A DNA stretch of 64,000 nt from NCBI GenBank assembly GCA_963703855.1, contig CAVPFW010000022.1, positions 1 to 64,000 of the forward strand, written 5' to 3'. The translations under genes and the position numbers were made by a program. Below are positions 27,606 to 38,200 of the stretch, piece by piece. The DNA comes from AP-15 sp963703855. Its GTDB lineage: Bacteria > Pseudomonadota > Alphaproteobacteria > ATCC43930 > CGMCC-115725. The notes beneath the pieces are model-generated. The model saw nothing but the letters and a program-made list of their open reading frames with translations, did not search any database and had not been told where the DNA came from. Every line of letters begins with the position of its first letter. Position 1 is the first letter of the stretch.

Positions 27606-29334
27606 GGAGGAACCCGGTACGAAGCTGGCGGCCGCAAGCGGCCGGCTGAGGGGTGCGACCGTTTGAACTCATCCTATGGTTGAGTGGCGGGCGGGTCTTG
27701 GTGCCGTGAGACAATCCGCCTGTGATGACCACGCCCGAGAGCTTGGCCGACAACATCGCCGCCTTGAAGCCAGCGCTGGCCGCCGAGCGCACCGCGCGCC
27801 AGGAGGCGGAGGCGCGTGCCTCCGGCGCCGAGGCAATGGTGGCGCACCTGAAGCTGCTGATCGCCAAGCTGCGGCGCGAGCAGTACGGGCAATCCTCTGA
27901 GCGCGGCCGCAAGCTGCTCGACCAACTGGAACTGCAACTCGAGGAAGCGGCAGCGAGCGCGGCCGAGGACGAACTCGCCGCCGCGGCACCGGCCGCGGGC
28001 ACGACGGTAGGCCCGTTCACTCGCAGAAAGCCGGTGCGCGCGCCGTTTCCGGCGCATCTGCCGCGCGAGCGGGTGGTGATCCCAGGCCCGACTGCCTGCC
28101 CGTGTTGCGGCGGCAAGCTGGCCAAGCTCGGCGAGACGATCACCGAAACCCTGGAGGTGGTACCGCGCCAGTGGAAGGTAATCCAGACCGTGCGTGAGAA
28201 GTTCACCTGCCGGTCGTGCGAGAAGATCACCCAGCCGCCGGCGCCGTTCCACACCATTCCGCGCGGCCATGTCGGGCCGAGCCTGCTGGCGATGATCCTT
28301 TACGCCAAGTATGGCGAGCACCAGCCGCTGAACCGGCAGAGCGAAAGCTACGCCCGCGAGGGCGTCGATCTCGACGTCTTGACACTGGCCGATCATGTCG
28401 GCACCTGCACGGCCGTGCTGAGCCCGCTGCGTGAGCTGATCCGCCAGCACGTGTTCGGCGCCGAGCGCGTGCACGGCGACGACACGACGGTGCCGGTGCT
28501 CGCCCGGGGTAAGACGATCACCGGCCGGTTATGGACCTACGTGGCGACGACCGGCCGATTGCCGGGCCGGACCCGCCGGCGGCGGTGTTCTTCTAGTCGC
28601 GCAATCGCGCCGGCGAGCATCCCGCCCGGCATCTGGCCGGCTATGCCGGCATCCTGCAGGCCGATGCCTATGCCGGGTTCGGCGATCTCTACGATGCCAG
28701 GCGCAAACTGGGCCCGATCACCGAGGCGGCCTGCTGGAGCCATGGCCGGCGCCACTTCTTCGAGCAGGCCGATCTGCGCAAAGCGCCGCTGGCGGTCGAG
28801 GCGGTTCGGCGCATCGACGAGATCTTTGCCATCGAGCGCGGGATCAACGGCCAGCCGCCCGGCGACCGGCTAGCGGTGCGGCAGAGGGAAAGCAAGCCAG
28901 TCGTCGCCGATCTCGAAAAATGGATGCGCACCGAACGCGCCCGGCTGTCGCGCCACGCTGCGACCGCCCAGGCGATCGATTACATGCTGACGCGCTGGCC
29001 GGCCTTCACCCGCTTCCTCGGCGACGGCCGCGTCTGCCTGACCAATAATGCCGCCGAGCGCGCATTGCGCTGCATTGCCTTGGGGCGTCGGTCATGGCTC
29101 TTCGCCGGTAGTGATCGCGGTGGCGAGCGGGCGGCCGCGATATACACCCTAATCGCCACGGCCAAGCTCAACGGCATCAACCCGCAGGCCTGGCTCGCCG
29201 ACGTGCTTGCCCGCATCGCCGACCACCCCGCGGCGCGGCTCTCCGAGCTTCTCCCCTGGCATTGGAGAAACCCATCACGCCCAAGCCGCCGCCGCGTGAT
29301 CACCCGCCTTCCGCGGTCCTCGGCGGATGCTTAC
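27606..29334 (+). mobile_element. IS66-family element 2
   Basis: A second IS66-type element reading rightward and abutting element 1. Its right end is ...ATGCTTAC at 29334, the reverse complement of the GTAAGC terminus. The left end is not resolved; a GC-rich palindrome (GCGGCCGCAAGCGGCCG) lies at about 27630. No accessory tnpA/tnpB-type genes are present upstream of the transposase. It shares little recent identity with element 1, so the two are different insertions into the same flippase gene. Confidence 0.75.
27722..29320 (+). pseudogene. IS66 transposase (TnpC), frameshift and stop
   Basis: Starts at GTG 27722. A leucine-zipper-like N-terminus comes first (residues 1-75, ending in LRREQYGQSSERG), then the zinc-finger region CPCCGGKL...CRSCEKITQP. 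The helix-turn-helix and DDE start is ERVHGDDTTVPVLARGKTIT with the first catalytic Asp. A frameshift near 28555 and a TAG at about 28596 (expected VFFYSRNRAGEH) break it. The rest continues in frame through AYAGFGDLYDARRKLG, FLGDGRVCLTNNAAERALR with the catalytic Glu, and SELLPWHWRNP. Two independent lesions make it inactive as read. Confidence 0.85.
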
Positions 29335-30292
29335 GGCAGAGCATGCGGACAAGCGGAACGACCTCGATCCACCCCGGGTGAAAACCAGATCCAAACAATG
29401 GGCTCCGCCATAAGGGGCATGAACGTCAGGAACGGCCATTGCGCCGCCGTGATCAACTCAACCGCCCGAAGGTAGACACGTTTCAAATCGGCGCCGGCTC
29501 TGGTCTGTGCGGAATTGATGGGCATGATGACGGGGCTGAGGACCCCGAGGAATAACCTGTCGAACAGCTGCGTTGCGCCGACGGCGCGGCCGTACGCCCC
29601 GACCGCAGTGAAGTCAAGGAGCCGTCCGAAAATCAGCTGCGGCAACGACTGATAGAAACATTGATGATTGCCCGGGCACTCGAATAAGCACCAAAGCCTA
29701 TCACATCCCGGTACCCCTCGAGGTGCGGACAGAAGACGCGCAAGTCGCGCCGGCAGACGACAAAAAGCACGACAAGGGCAGCTTGGCCCACGACCGCCCC
29801 GAAGATCGGACCCATAAAACCGCAACCCAAGGCAGTGAGCACGATGGAGGTTGCCGTATTGACAAAAGCTGCGGTCAGACCACAGCCGGCGAGGACGTCG
29901 ACAGCCATCTCGCGGCGTAGCAGCGCAGAAATCGTAGCCGCGAAGGGCGCCAGCAGAAAACTTATAGCGAAGATGGCGATTTCGGTCTTCAACCCTTCTT
30001 CTGAGTAGAAGGACGCTACCGCATCTCGGAACTCGAAAAGCACGGCAGCGACCAAGGCTGACATGCAAAAGGTTATCGTGAACAACAAGAAGAAAAAAGC
30101 GCTCCGTAACGTTCGACCCCGGAGAAGAAAATTGCCCGGTGTTCCCGATTCACCAAAGTCTGAGCGCAAAGACAGTTGCAGAGGCTCTGATTTTGGGCGC
30201 GGCACCGCTCTTTTCGGCGCCTGGTTTCGCACCAGGATCCGGCAGGGCGACGCAAGGGGCGATCCTGGCTGCCACTCGATCGGAGACGACAT
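29335..30292 (-). pseudogene. Second Wzx/MviN-type flippase, 5' part, disrupted
   Basis: Minus-strand frames read LRSAFFFLLFTITFCMSALV, FAISFLLAPFAATISALLRR, GFGAYSSARAIINVSIS, then (frameshift near 29660) FGRLLDFTAVGAYGRAVGAT, FDRLFLGVLSPVIMPI and EPIVWIWFSPG, then (frameshift near 29380) a tail ending MLCR where the IS66 end begins. This is the oligosaccharide-flippase pattern with 6-8 spans. The first ~50 codons are scrambled across frames. Insertion of IS66 elements and at least three frameshifts leave it dead. Its 3' fragment lies at 26612-26871. Confidence 0.75.
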
Positions 30293-30448
30293 ACGGACGC
30301 GCGACGATGCGATCCATCAACTCGGATCCGGGCTGGCTGCTTCGGTCAGATTGACCGTGTTGCCAACCGGTCGAGAATGCGGTAACCGACGAGCCCGGCT
30401 TCGCCCGCCGCAAAGTCCCAGGTCCCTTTTTCACGTCATAATCCACCG

Positions 30449-31195
30449 TCATTCTTTTGTGCTCATGAGCTTCGGCGAGGTTTCCTTGATTACTTGTTCT
30501 TGCCGCCAGCCGATCACCCGGGCGGGGACACCGGCGACCGTTGCAAAATCCGGTACGTCGGTGGTTACGACTGCGCCCGCCCCGACGATACTCCCGCGAC
30601 CGACCGTCACTCCCGGTAACAGAACAGCGTTCACGCCGATATCCGCCCATGCGCAGACCCGGACCGGACGGATTTCCAGATCCGTGCGAATGGTTGGAAT
30701 ATCGACCGGCACACCGGTATGCTCGGAACCGAGCACCTTGGCGCCCGGTCCCCATCCGACGTAATCCTCGAGCACCAGATCACGGGCGTCGAAGTAGCTC
30801 TGGGGTCCGATCCAGACACCGGTACCGATTATGCATCGGCCGTCGAACCGGCCCTGTATGATGCTCTGCTCGCCGACGAAAACACGATCGCCGATCTCGA
30901 AGGTTTCCGGGTGGATCACGCTGACGTTTCGCCCGATGGTCGCCCCTGCACCGAGCTGCTTGGCCAACGCACGGAGACAGGCCCGTCGCATCAGCATGTC
31001 GACATAGGTTGAACCACCGGCGAACCGCGCGAAAGCCTCCAACAATTGCTCGCGGTTGAGACGTTCTCGCAGATCCGCCGCCAGGTCCAACTCGAATTGC
31101 GGATCCGTCGCCGCATCTCGCGAGCCGTGGACGGCCTTGACGACCCGCACGCCGCTGTCTCGCCTCGATCTTCGACCGGCAGCACCGGGGGTCAT
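30449..31195 (-). CDS. Hexapeptide-repeat acyltransferase with extra N-terminal domain
   Basis: 248 residues. Residues 1-62 are a charged helical segment (DPQFELDLAADLRERLNREQ) whose near-copy stands alone at 42312-42498. From about 80 the left-handed beta-helix repeats begin (GAGATIGRNVSVIHPETFEI, VGEQSIIQGRFDGRCIIGTG) and continue to GRGSIVGAGAVVTTDVPDFA and TVAGVPARVIGW, as in colanic-acid and capsule O-acetyltransferases. It would acetylate a sugar of the polysaccharide. Its ATG overlaps the stop (ATGA) of a Gfo/Idh remnant, repeating the arrangement at 42.5 kb. Confidence 0.85.
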   Translation of the reverse strand: MTPGAAGRRSRRDSGVRVVKAVHGSRDAATDPQFELDLAADLRERLNREQLLEAFARFAGGSTYVDMLMRRACLRALAKQLGAGATIGRNVSVIHPETFEIGDRVFVGEQSIIQGRFDGRCIIGTGVWIGPQSYFDARDLVLEDYVGWGPGAKVLGSEHTGVPVDIPTIRTDLEIRPVRVCAWADIGVNAVLLPGVTVGRGSIVGAGAVVTTDVPDFATVAGVPARVIGWRQEQVIKETSPKLMSTKE

Positions 31196-31273
31196 AACAC
31201 TACCTCGCCAAGCCGATGCTCCACACGGACCGGATCAACCCCGTAAGCCGAGCGAACGCGAAACCGCCTCCAA
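31010..31273 (-). repeat. Direct repeat, copy A (flanks secretion module)
   Basis: Corresponds to 42312-42575 in the same orientation and register. It holds the last ~27 codons of a Gfo/Idh gene and the first ~62 codons of the acyltransferase. The copies are clearly homologous but not identical; differences are scattered. They lie just outside the HlyD/ABC/giant-protein module. Confidence 0.75.
31192..31273 (-). pseudogene. Gfo/Idh oxidoreductase 3' remnant
   Basis: Immediately upstream of the acyltransferase the minus strand reads VRVEHRLGEVVL-stop. This matches the end of the intact oxidoreductase at 42.5 kb (VRLEHKLGEVVS-stop) with the same ATGA overlap. Similarity at base level extends to about 31273 and then stops. 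It forms part of a ~264-bp direct repeat with 42312-42575. Confidence 0.75.
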
Positions 31274-31323
31274 CCGTCGGTCCAACAATTCAATTCTACC
31301 TGTCGTGCTCCAGCGCACCCATT

Positions 31324-32763
31324 CTACGGCTCCCGTATGCTCTCGTCGAGGCCGCGCAGCAGCGGATAGAGGAAATACGAGATCACGCTGCGACGGCCAA
31401 CCTTCATCTCGGCCGTCAGGGTCATCCCGGGGATCATCTTGAACTCCTCGGGCAACCCGCGCAGCCGCATGTCGGCCAGATCCACCAGCACCCGATAAAA
31501 GGGGTGCGATGGACGACCTACCTCCTCGCGCGAGGCACGACCCGCCCCCTCTGCTGCGCTGGCTTCGGGGGCGAACGAGTCCTGGCTGACGACGCGGACC
31601 GCTCCCGAAGCCGTGCCATATTTCTGGAAGGGAAAAGCGTCGAACTTCAGTCGCACAGGCTCGCCGACAGCCACCTCGCCGATGTCCTTGCTATCGACAT
31701 TGACCTCGGCCCGCAACGGCACACCTTGGGGCACGAGGACAAATAACGTCTCCGCTTCCCGCACCACGGAACCAACGGAGCGGTGGGCAATCTCGAGCAC
31801 GACCGCGTCGACCGGGGTGGTCAGCACCACCAGGTGTTGGCGAAGCAGCGCCTTCTTCAACTCCTCGGCAGCAGCATCGCGCTTGGCGTGGATGTCCACG
31901 AGTTCTTGCAGCGCGGTGCGCCGGAAGTCCTCGATAAAAGCCTGCCGTTCGGCGCGGGCCCTCTCCAGCTTGTGGGTAAGGTCGAGTTGATTGCCGCGCA
32001 TATGCGAGAAAGTATCCTCAACCTCGAGACGCGCATCTTGCGCCTGAAGCAAATTGAGCCGTGATCCGACTTGCTTGTTCATCGATTCCCCGCGCATCGC
32101 CTCGATCGAGCGCAGTGTATCCAGCCGTTCGGCCGTCAGCGTCGCCTCCGCCTCGTTTGTCTGGAGTTCCGCCGCTATGCTCGCGATCTGCGCATCGTAA
32201 TTGCGCAACGACGCCTGGTAATACGCCTTGCGGTCGGTGAACAGCCTCGCCTGCACCGTGCCCTCCGGGTCTGCGGGATCCGGTGCGACGAAATCGCGGC
32301 CGTTCAGCTCCGCGTTCAATCGTTGGATCGCAGCGTCTAGCGCGCTGACGCGCGTTCTCAGCGTGTCGACATCGGCTCTTGAAAACGTCGGATCGAGCGT
32401 CACCAACGCCTGCCCGTGGTGCACCACGTCTCCGACCGAGACACGGATGTCGCGAATAATCGAGGTCTCGAGCGGCTGTACGACAATATTTGGACGGGTT
32501 GTGATCAACTTCCCTTGCGCCGTCACGATTCGATCGACGCTGGATAGCGACGCCCAGATGACCGCTGCTGCAATTAACGCAGCGACGAGATAGAGCGTGA
32601 TGCGCGTGATTTGGGGCGGGACGCGTTCCTCGATCTCGACCGCGTCCGGCTGGAACTCTGCAATCGCCTCCGGCATCGCCGGCGGAACGACCCGGAGCTG
32701 CCGGCGGCGATGCCGAGCAAGGGCGTTAGAGAGAACACGCGCTGCCAGATTGGTCCGAGTCAT
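31324..32763 (-). CDS. HlyD-type membrane fusion protein of type I secretion
   Basis: About 479 residues from ATG 32763, which overlaps the ABC gene's stop (ATGA). One N-terminal membrane span (LYLVAALIAAAVIWASLSSV, about residues 56-75) is followed by the barrel-sandwich (VTAQGKLITTRPNIVVQPLE, IIRDIRVSVGDVVHHGQALV). A long periplasmic alpha-hairpin coiled coil spans residues 130-320 (VDTLRTRVSALDAAIQRLNA). The return barrel is VLTTPVDAVVLEIAHRSVGS and LRAEVNVDSKDIGEVAVGEP. The C-terminus (MIPGMTLTAEMKVGRRSVIS, YFLYPLLRGLDESIREP) is the family signature. It links the inner-membrane ABC exporter to an outer-membrane channel that is not encoded in this window. Confidence 0.92.
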   Translation of the reverse strand: MTRTNLAARVLSNALARHRRRQLRVVPPAMPEAIAEFQPDAVEIEERVPPQITRITLYLVAALIAAAVIWASLSSVDRIVTAQGKLITTRPNIVVQPLETSIIRDIRVSVGDVVHHGQALVTLDPTFSRADVDTLRTRVSALDAAIQRLNAELNGRDFVAPDPADPEGTVQARLFTDRKAYYQASLRNYDAQIASIAAELQTNEAEATLTAERLDTLRSIEAMRGESMNKQVGSRLNLLQAQDARLEVEDTFSHMRGNQLDLTHKLERARAERQAFIEDFRRTALQELVDIHAKRDAAAEELKKALLRQHLVVLTTPVDAVVLEIAHRSVGSVVREAETLFVLVPQGVPLRAEVNVDSKDIGEVAVGEPVRLKFDAFPFQKYGTASGAVRVVSQDSFAPEASAAEGAGRASREEVGRPSHPFYRVLVDLADMRLRGLPEEFKMIPGMTLTAEMKVGRRSVISYFLYPLLRGLDESIREP

Positions 32764-34907
32764 GCGACCTGCCTCGTCTGCTGGCCCCAGAGCTGCCGGT
32801 ACGTCGTGCACCGCATGAGCAGCTGCTCATGGCGGCCGATGTCGGCGATCCGGCCGCGATCGATGACGAGGATCGTGTCGGCATCGGCGAGCATTGACAG
32901 GCGATGGGAGACGATGATTACCGTACGCCCCGACGCGATCCCCCCCAGATTCTGGCGGATAATCGCCTCGCTCTCGGGGTCGAGTGCGCTCGTTGCCTCG
33001 TCGAAGATCAAAAGCCGTGGATCGGTAATTAGCGCCCGAGCGATCGCCAGCCGCTGCTTCTGACCGCCGGAGAGGTTCTCGGCATTCTCCTCGATCATGG
33101 TATCGTAGCCCCGTGGCAAGCGCTCGATGAACTCATCAGCGCCGGCCATTCGCGCCGCCTGAGCGACCTCCTCGAAGCTCGCGCCGGGCTTCACGCAGGC
33201 GATGTTGTCGCGCACCGTGCCGCGAAACAGGAAATTATCCTGCAGCACGACCCCGATGCCTGCCCGCAGGTGAATGAGATCGAGCTCCCGGGCATCGAAC
33301 CTGTCGATGCGCAGCAGCCCCTGTTGGATCGGGTAGAGACCCTGAATAAGCCGGGTGAGGGTCGTCTTGCCAGACCCGCTCCGCCCGACAATGCCAAACA
33401 CGCTACCGGCGGGGATCGTGAAGGAGACATCGTCCAGCGCCGGCGCGCCTTCGGCGCCGTAGCGGAACGACACATTCTCGAATTCGATCTGTCCGGCGAG
33501 GTCGGGCCGAAGCCCAGGTCGCGCATCATTGCGCTCCGGCTTCTGGTTCATGACATCGCCCAGCATCTGCACCGCGAGGGCGACCTCTTGGTACTCGTGT
33601 ACCATGGTAACGATTTGGACGAGCGGTCCTGACACCCTGCCGGCGAGCATGTTGAAGGCAACGAGCGCGCCGACCGTCATCGTGCCGTAAAACACGTCGA
33701 GGGCGCCAAAACCGATGATCCCAACGCTCATCAGCTTCTCGAGAAGCCCGGTTACGGACTGGGCGGCGGCCGATATCTTCTCGACGCGGAAACGCATCGA
33801 GACCGATTGAGCGGAGCGATCGTCCCAGACCCGCTTTTGTAGCGGTTCGATGGCCAGGGACTTGACCGTTCGCATTCCGTGCACGGTTTCGACGAGAAGC
33901 CCCTGTCGCGCTGCTTCCGCCTGGTAAAGGGAATAGAGTCGCCGCCGGAATGGGCCGACGAGCAGGGCAATCACGATACCGATCGATGCTGCAAATCCGA
34001 GGACGAGAAATGTCAGCTTGGCGCTGTAGAGGAAGAGGACAGGCAGGAAGACCACGAGCGAGACCGCGTCCAGCGCCGTCAAGAACAGACGGCCTGTCAG
34101 GAACTCCCGGATGCGAGATGCCTGTTGCATATGCTTGACCAGCACCCCAGCCGCGATTTGCTCGAAAAAGCTGATCGGCAAACCGAGCAGATGTCCGAAA
34201 GTCCTGGTCGCGACGCGGATGTCGATTTTGTTCGTCGCATAGAGCAACAGGTAGCGCCGCAGGAAGGTGAACATTGCGTCAAACGTCAAGGCGATTGCCA
34301 CCCCGGCAGTCAGAACGTAAAGGGTGGTGAAGCTCTCGTGAACAAGTACCTTGTCGATCACCAGCTGGAAAAAGATCGGAACGACCAGACCAAGCGCGTA
34401 GAGAAGAATGGCGACGACGGTCACGTCGGCGAATAGGCGGCGTTGGCGCAGCAATTCTGGGATGAACCAGCGGAATCCGAATGGCCGCGCGGTGTCGGGC
34501 AGCGCACGGCTTCGTTTGACGAGCATGACCTCGCCGCGCCATTTCGCGCAAAGCACCGCCTTTGGGACGACCAGCGGTGCCGGCTGCTCGGCGAGCGGGT
34601 CGAAGACCTGGACAGCCTCCTCGCCAGCTGGGTTCTTGCCGGCGGCGGTCACGACAACCCAGTTGTCGTTGGTGAGCTGAGCCAAGGCTGGATAGGCCTC
34701 GCCCAGGCACATCAGCGCGTCCCCTGTCAAACGTGCGAACCGGGCGCGCAGCCCTGCCTCCTTGGCCATGCGTAGCAGCAGCCCGCGCGGGATAGGCACG
34801 TCACCAACAGCGTAGGTATGACGCAGATGCTCGACAGAGAGATCGATACCATGGTGGCGGGCAATGCTCACCAGGCATTGGAGGGCCGTCTCCGGCTGCG
34901 CGGTCAT
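32760..34907 (-). CDS. HlyB-type ABC exporter of type I secretion
   Basis: 715 residues. Residues 1-130 are a C39-peptidase-like domain without the catalytic cysteine (ETALQCLVSIARHHG has Ala/Leu where the active-site Cys is expected), so it should dock unfolded substrate rather than cleave a leader. Six membrane spans follow (VVAILLYALGLVVPIFFQLV, DKVLVHESFTTLYVL). The ATPase has Walker A GIVGRSGSGKTTLTRL, the signature ENLSGGQKQRLAIARAL, Walker B RLLIFDEATSALD and H-loop IIVSHRLSMLADAD. It is coupled by overlap to the HlyD gene and is 33 bases after the small protein gene. The adjacent giant repeat protein is the obvious substrate. Confidence 0.93.
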   Translation of the reverse strand: MTAQPETALQCLVSIARHHGIDLSVEHLRHTYAVGDVPIPRGLLLRMAKEAGLRARFARLTGDALMCLGEAYPALAQLTNDNWVVVTAAGKNPAGEEAVQVFDPLAEQPAPLVVPKAVLCAKWRGEVMLVKRSRALPDTARPFGFRWFIPELLRQRRLFADVTVVAILLYALGLVVPIFFQLVIDKVLVHESFTTLYVLTAGVAIALTFDAMFTFLRRYLLLYATNKIDIRVATRTFGHLLGLPISFFEQIAAGVLVKHMQQASRIREFLTGRLFLTALDAVSLVVFLPVLFLYSAKLTFLVLGFAASIGIVIALLVGPFRRRLYSLYQAEAARQGLLVETVHGMRTVKSLAIEPLQKRVWDDRSAQSVSMRFRVEKISAAAQSVTGLLEKLMSVGIIGFGALDVFYGTMTVGALVAFNMLAGRVSGPLVQIVTMVHEYQEVALAVQMLGDVMNQKPERNDARPGLRPDLAGQIEFENVSFRYGAEGAPALDDVSFTIPAGSVFGIVGRSGSGKTTLTRLIQGLYPIQQGLLRIDRFDARELDLIHLRAGIGVVLQDNFLFRGTVRDNIACVKPGASFEEVAQAARMAGADEFIERLPRGYDTMIEENAENLSGGQKQRLAIARALITDPRLLIFDEATSALDPESEAIIRQNLGGIASGRTVIIVSHRLSMLADADTILVIDRGRIADIGRHEQLLMRCTTYRQLWGQQTRQVA

Positions 34908-34940
34908 CCACCCACCGGGGGCAGGTGATTTAGACGCGGA

Positions 34941-35276
34941 TCAGCGGAAATTAGGCGAGTTGTTCGGCGCTCGTGGCTTTTCCACAGCCGCTAGAGCGCG
35001 CTCGGTGCCGGGAGATGCTGCCCGGGTACCGGTCACCGGCTTCGGCTGGGTCCGCGTAACCGCTCCGGCCTCAACCAGCCCTTGGAGCGCTTTCTGCATG
35101 AGTTCCACCGAGTTCGCGAACCCCTCGATTGAGAAGATCAACCGCTGGCGAAAAACTGACTTGGGAGCATTGTTTGCATCGCGTTCGGTCGGCGAGAGGC
35201 TGACGAGGTCGACGCGCACGACCGTGCCGCTAACCGTGATCTCGCCTACGCCGTCGGTGAAAAATTCATCATGCAT
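34941..35276 (-). CDS. Small conserved-looking protein of the secretion operon
   Basis: 111 residues starting at ATG 35276. It opens MHDEFFTDGVGEITVSGTVV, then RVDLVSLSPTERDANNAPKS and VFRQRLIFSIEGFANSVELM, and ends in a Pro/Thr-rich tail. There is no signal peptide or membrane span. It sits 9 bases after the giant gene and 33 bases before the ABC gene, so all are likely co-transcribed. The pattern (a beta-strand pair, then an amphipathic helix) would suit a cytoplasmic chaperone or regulator of the type I substrate. That is an inference; I do not recognise the family. Confidence 0.6.
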   Translation of the reverse strand: MHDEFFTDGVGEITVSGTVVRVDLVSLSPTERDANNAPKSVFRQRLIFSIEGFANSVELMQKALQGLVEAGAVTRTQPKPVTGTRAASPGTERALAAVEKPRAPNNSPNFR

Positions 35277-35285
35277 ATTTGTTTC

Positions 35286-38200
35286 CTATCCGACCAACTG
35301 ACCGTTGAAGACGACGTCGACCCAATAATTGGCAGCATTATAGGTGCTGTTCGGGAACAGGCTCGAGCTTCCGTAAGCATAAACGCCGTTCCCGCCGCTC
35401 GACGCGCTGGACGGAGCGGTCAGTGCGCCGTTGGTATGCGCGTTGGCGAAGTAGTTGCCGTCGGCCGAGTAGTTCCCGGTGTTCGCGTGGTAGGAGGCGA
35501 CATAAGTCGTTCCCGCGGTGATCGCCACCGGGCTCGAGAAGTCGGCTTCCTGCCAGCCGCTCGCTGTCTCGTTGGTAAAGGTAGCGGTGGCGAGCAGGCT
35601 GCCCGAGGCGCTCCACAGATCGCCGACATGCGTGCCGGTGTTCAGCGAGCCCTTGTAGAAGCGGATGCCGGCGATCGACCCATTGGTCGAGGCCTGGAAC
35701 TTGACCCCCAGCTCGGCCGCATTGGTATCGCCCGAATTGGCCGTGGCCGGTGTATCGCTGGGAAAGAACAGGCTCTGCGCCGTCACCGGGTAGTCGACGG
35801 CGAGCGACACGTTCGCCGATCCGGCTCCGCCGTTCCCGTCGGTAACCGAATAGGTGAAGCTGGCCGGCCCGACATAGCCGTTGGTCGGATAAAGCTGACG
35901 GTCTGGTTGCTGGAGTTATAGCTGACCGTGCCGTTGCTCGGGTTGTTGGCACCCGAGATCGACAGCGGATAGCCCTGGGAATCGGTGTCGTTGGCAAGCA
36001 GCGACGAGGCCGGAATCGACAGCGCGGTATTCTCCGGTGTGGTGAAGCCGTTGTCGGGATTTGCCGTTACGGCGCTGCCATTGGCGTCAAAGACGACATC
36101 GACCCAATAGTTGCTGGCGTTGTAGGTGCCACTCGGGATAGCAGGATTGCTGCTGTACATGAAGACACCATCGCCGCCGCTCGATGAGCTAGACGGAGCG
36201 GTCAGTGCGCCATTGGTATGAGCGTTGGCGAAGTAGTTGGGGTCAACCGAATACTCACCGCTGTTGGTGTGGTAGGAAGCGACATAAGTCGTCCCCGCGG
36301 TGACCGCCACCGGGCTCGAGAAGTCGGCTTCCTGCCAGCCGCTCGCTGTCTCGTTGGTAAAGGTGGCCGTGGCGAGCAGGGTCCCGGAGGCGCTCCACAA
36401 ATCCCCGACATGCGTGCCGGTGTTGAGCGAGCCCTTGTAGAAGCGGATCCCGGTGATCGTGCCGTTGGTCGAGGCCTGGAACTTGACGCCGAGCTCCACT
36501 GCACTGGTGTCGCCCGAATTGGCCGTGGCCGGTGTATCGCTGGGGAAGAACAGGCTCTGCGCCGTCACCGGGTAGTCGACGGCAAGCGACACGTTCGCCG
36601 ACCCGGCTCCGCCGTTCCCGTCGGTGACCGAATAGGTGAAACTAGCCGGCCCGACATAGCCGTTGGTCGGCACAAAGCTGACGGTCTGGTTGCTGGAGTT
36701 ATAGCTGACCGTGCCGTTGCTCGGGTTGTTGACACCCGAGATCGACAGCGGATAGCCCTGGGAATCAGTGTCGTTGGCGAGCAATGTCGAAGTCGGGATC
36801 GACAGCGCGGTATTCTCGGGCGTAGTGAATCCGCTGTCGGGGTTCGCTGTTACCGCGCTGCCATTGGCGTCAAAGACGACATCGACCCAATAATTGCTGG
36901 CGTTGTAGGTGTTGATTGGGAAAGCTGGGTTGCTGCTGTAGATATAAACGCCGTCGCCGTCACTCGACGCGCTGGAGGGTGCGGTCAGTGCGCCATTGGT
37001 ATACGCGTTCGCGAAGTAGTTGGTGTCGGCGGAGTACTCTCCGGTGTTGGTGTGATAGGAAGTGATGTACGTGGTTCCTGCCGTAATCGCCACTGGGCTC
37101 GAGAAATCGGCTTCCTGCCAGCCGCTCGCCGTTTCGTTGGTAAAGGTGACGGTAGCCAGGAGGGTGCCGGAAGCGCTCCACAAATCTCCGACATGGGTCC
37201 CGGTATTCTGAGGGCCCTTGAAGAAGCGGATCCCGGTGATCGTGCCGCTGGTTGAGGCCTCGAATTTGATACCAAGCTCCACGGCGCTCGGATCGTTGAC
37301 CGTCACCGTCCCCGGCGTGGTGCTAAGAAAAAACAGGCTCTGCGCCGTCGCCGGGTAGTCGACCGTGACCGAGGCATTGGCAGACGCGGTGCCGCCGTTG
37401 CCGTCCGTGACCGAATAGGTGAAGCTGGCCGGCCCGGCATAACCGGTATTGGGGGTGAAGTTGACCGTCTGGTTGCTCGAGTTGTAGCTGACCGTGCCAT
37501 TGCTCGGGTTGCTGACACCTGTGAATGATAGCGAGTAGCCGAGGGGATCCGTATCGGCGGCGAGAAGAGTCGATACCGGGATCGACAGTGCCGTGTTCTC
37601 GGTCGCAATAAAGCCGCTGACGTTGTTAGCTTGCGGATCGTCGACTGTGTCGTCGAAGACGACGTCGACCCAATAATTGTCGCCGGTGACCGAGACATTC
37701 GTCGGGAAGGTGCTGCCGGTGCCATAGGCGTAGACGCCGTTGAGGTTGCTCGCCTGCCGCAGTCAAAGATCCGTTGCTCTGACCCTGGTAGCGTTCGAAA
37801 AATAATCAGGGGTGTCGGAGTACTCCCCGGTGGTCGTGTGATAAGAGGCAATATAGGTCGCCCCTGCCGTGATCTGTACCGGGTTCGAAAAATCGACTTG
37901 CTGCCAGCCGCTAGCGGTCTCGTTAGTGAAGGTGGCGCTGGCGAGCAAAGTGCCGGTGGAGCTCCACAGATCCCCGACATGCGTGCCGGTGTTGAGCGAG
38001 CCCTTGTAGAAGCGGATACCGGTGATCGTGCCGTTGGTCGAAGCCTGGAACTTGACCCCGAGCTCCACGGCGCATTGGTGTCGCCTGAATTCGCTGTAGC
38101 GGGCGTGGTGCCGGTAAGGAACAAGCTCTGCGCCGTTACCTGGTAGTTTACCGTGAGCGAGACGTTGGCGACGCGGTGCCGCCGTGCCCGTCGGAAGTGG

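Noticed and set aside
26864..29342. Eight-base target duplication around the IS66 pair
   Set aside because: The flanks ATCATAGC and GGCAGAGC match at only five of eight positions, so no duplication can be claimed.
36218..37255. Plus-strand 345-codon frame opposite the giant gene
   Set aside because: It is Arg/Gly/Ala-rich and repeats with the same period as the minus-strand domains, so it is a shadow of those repeats.
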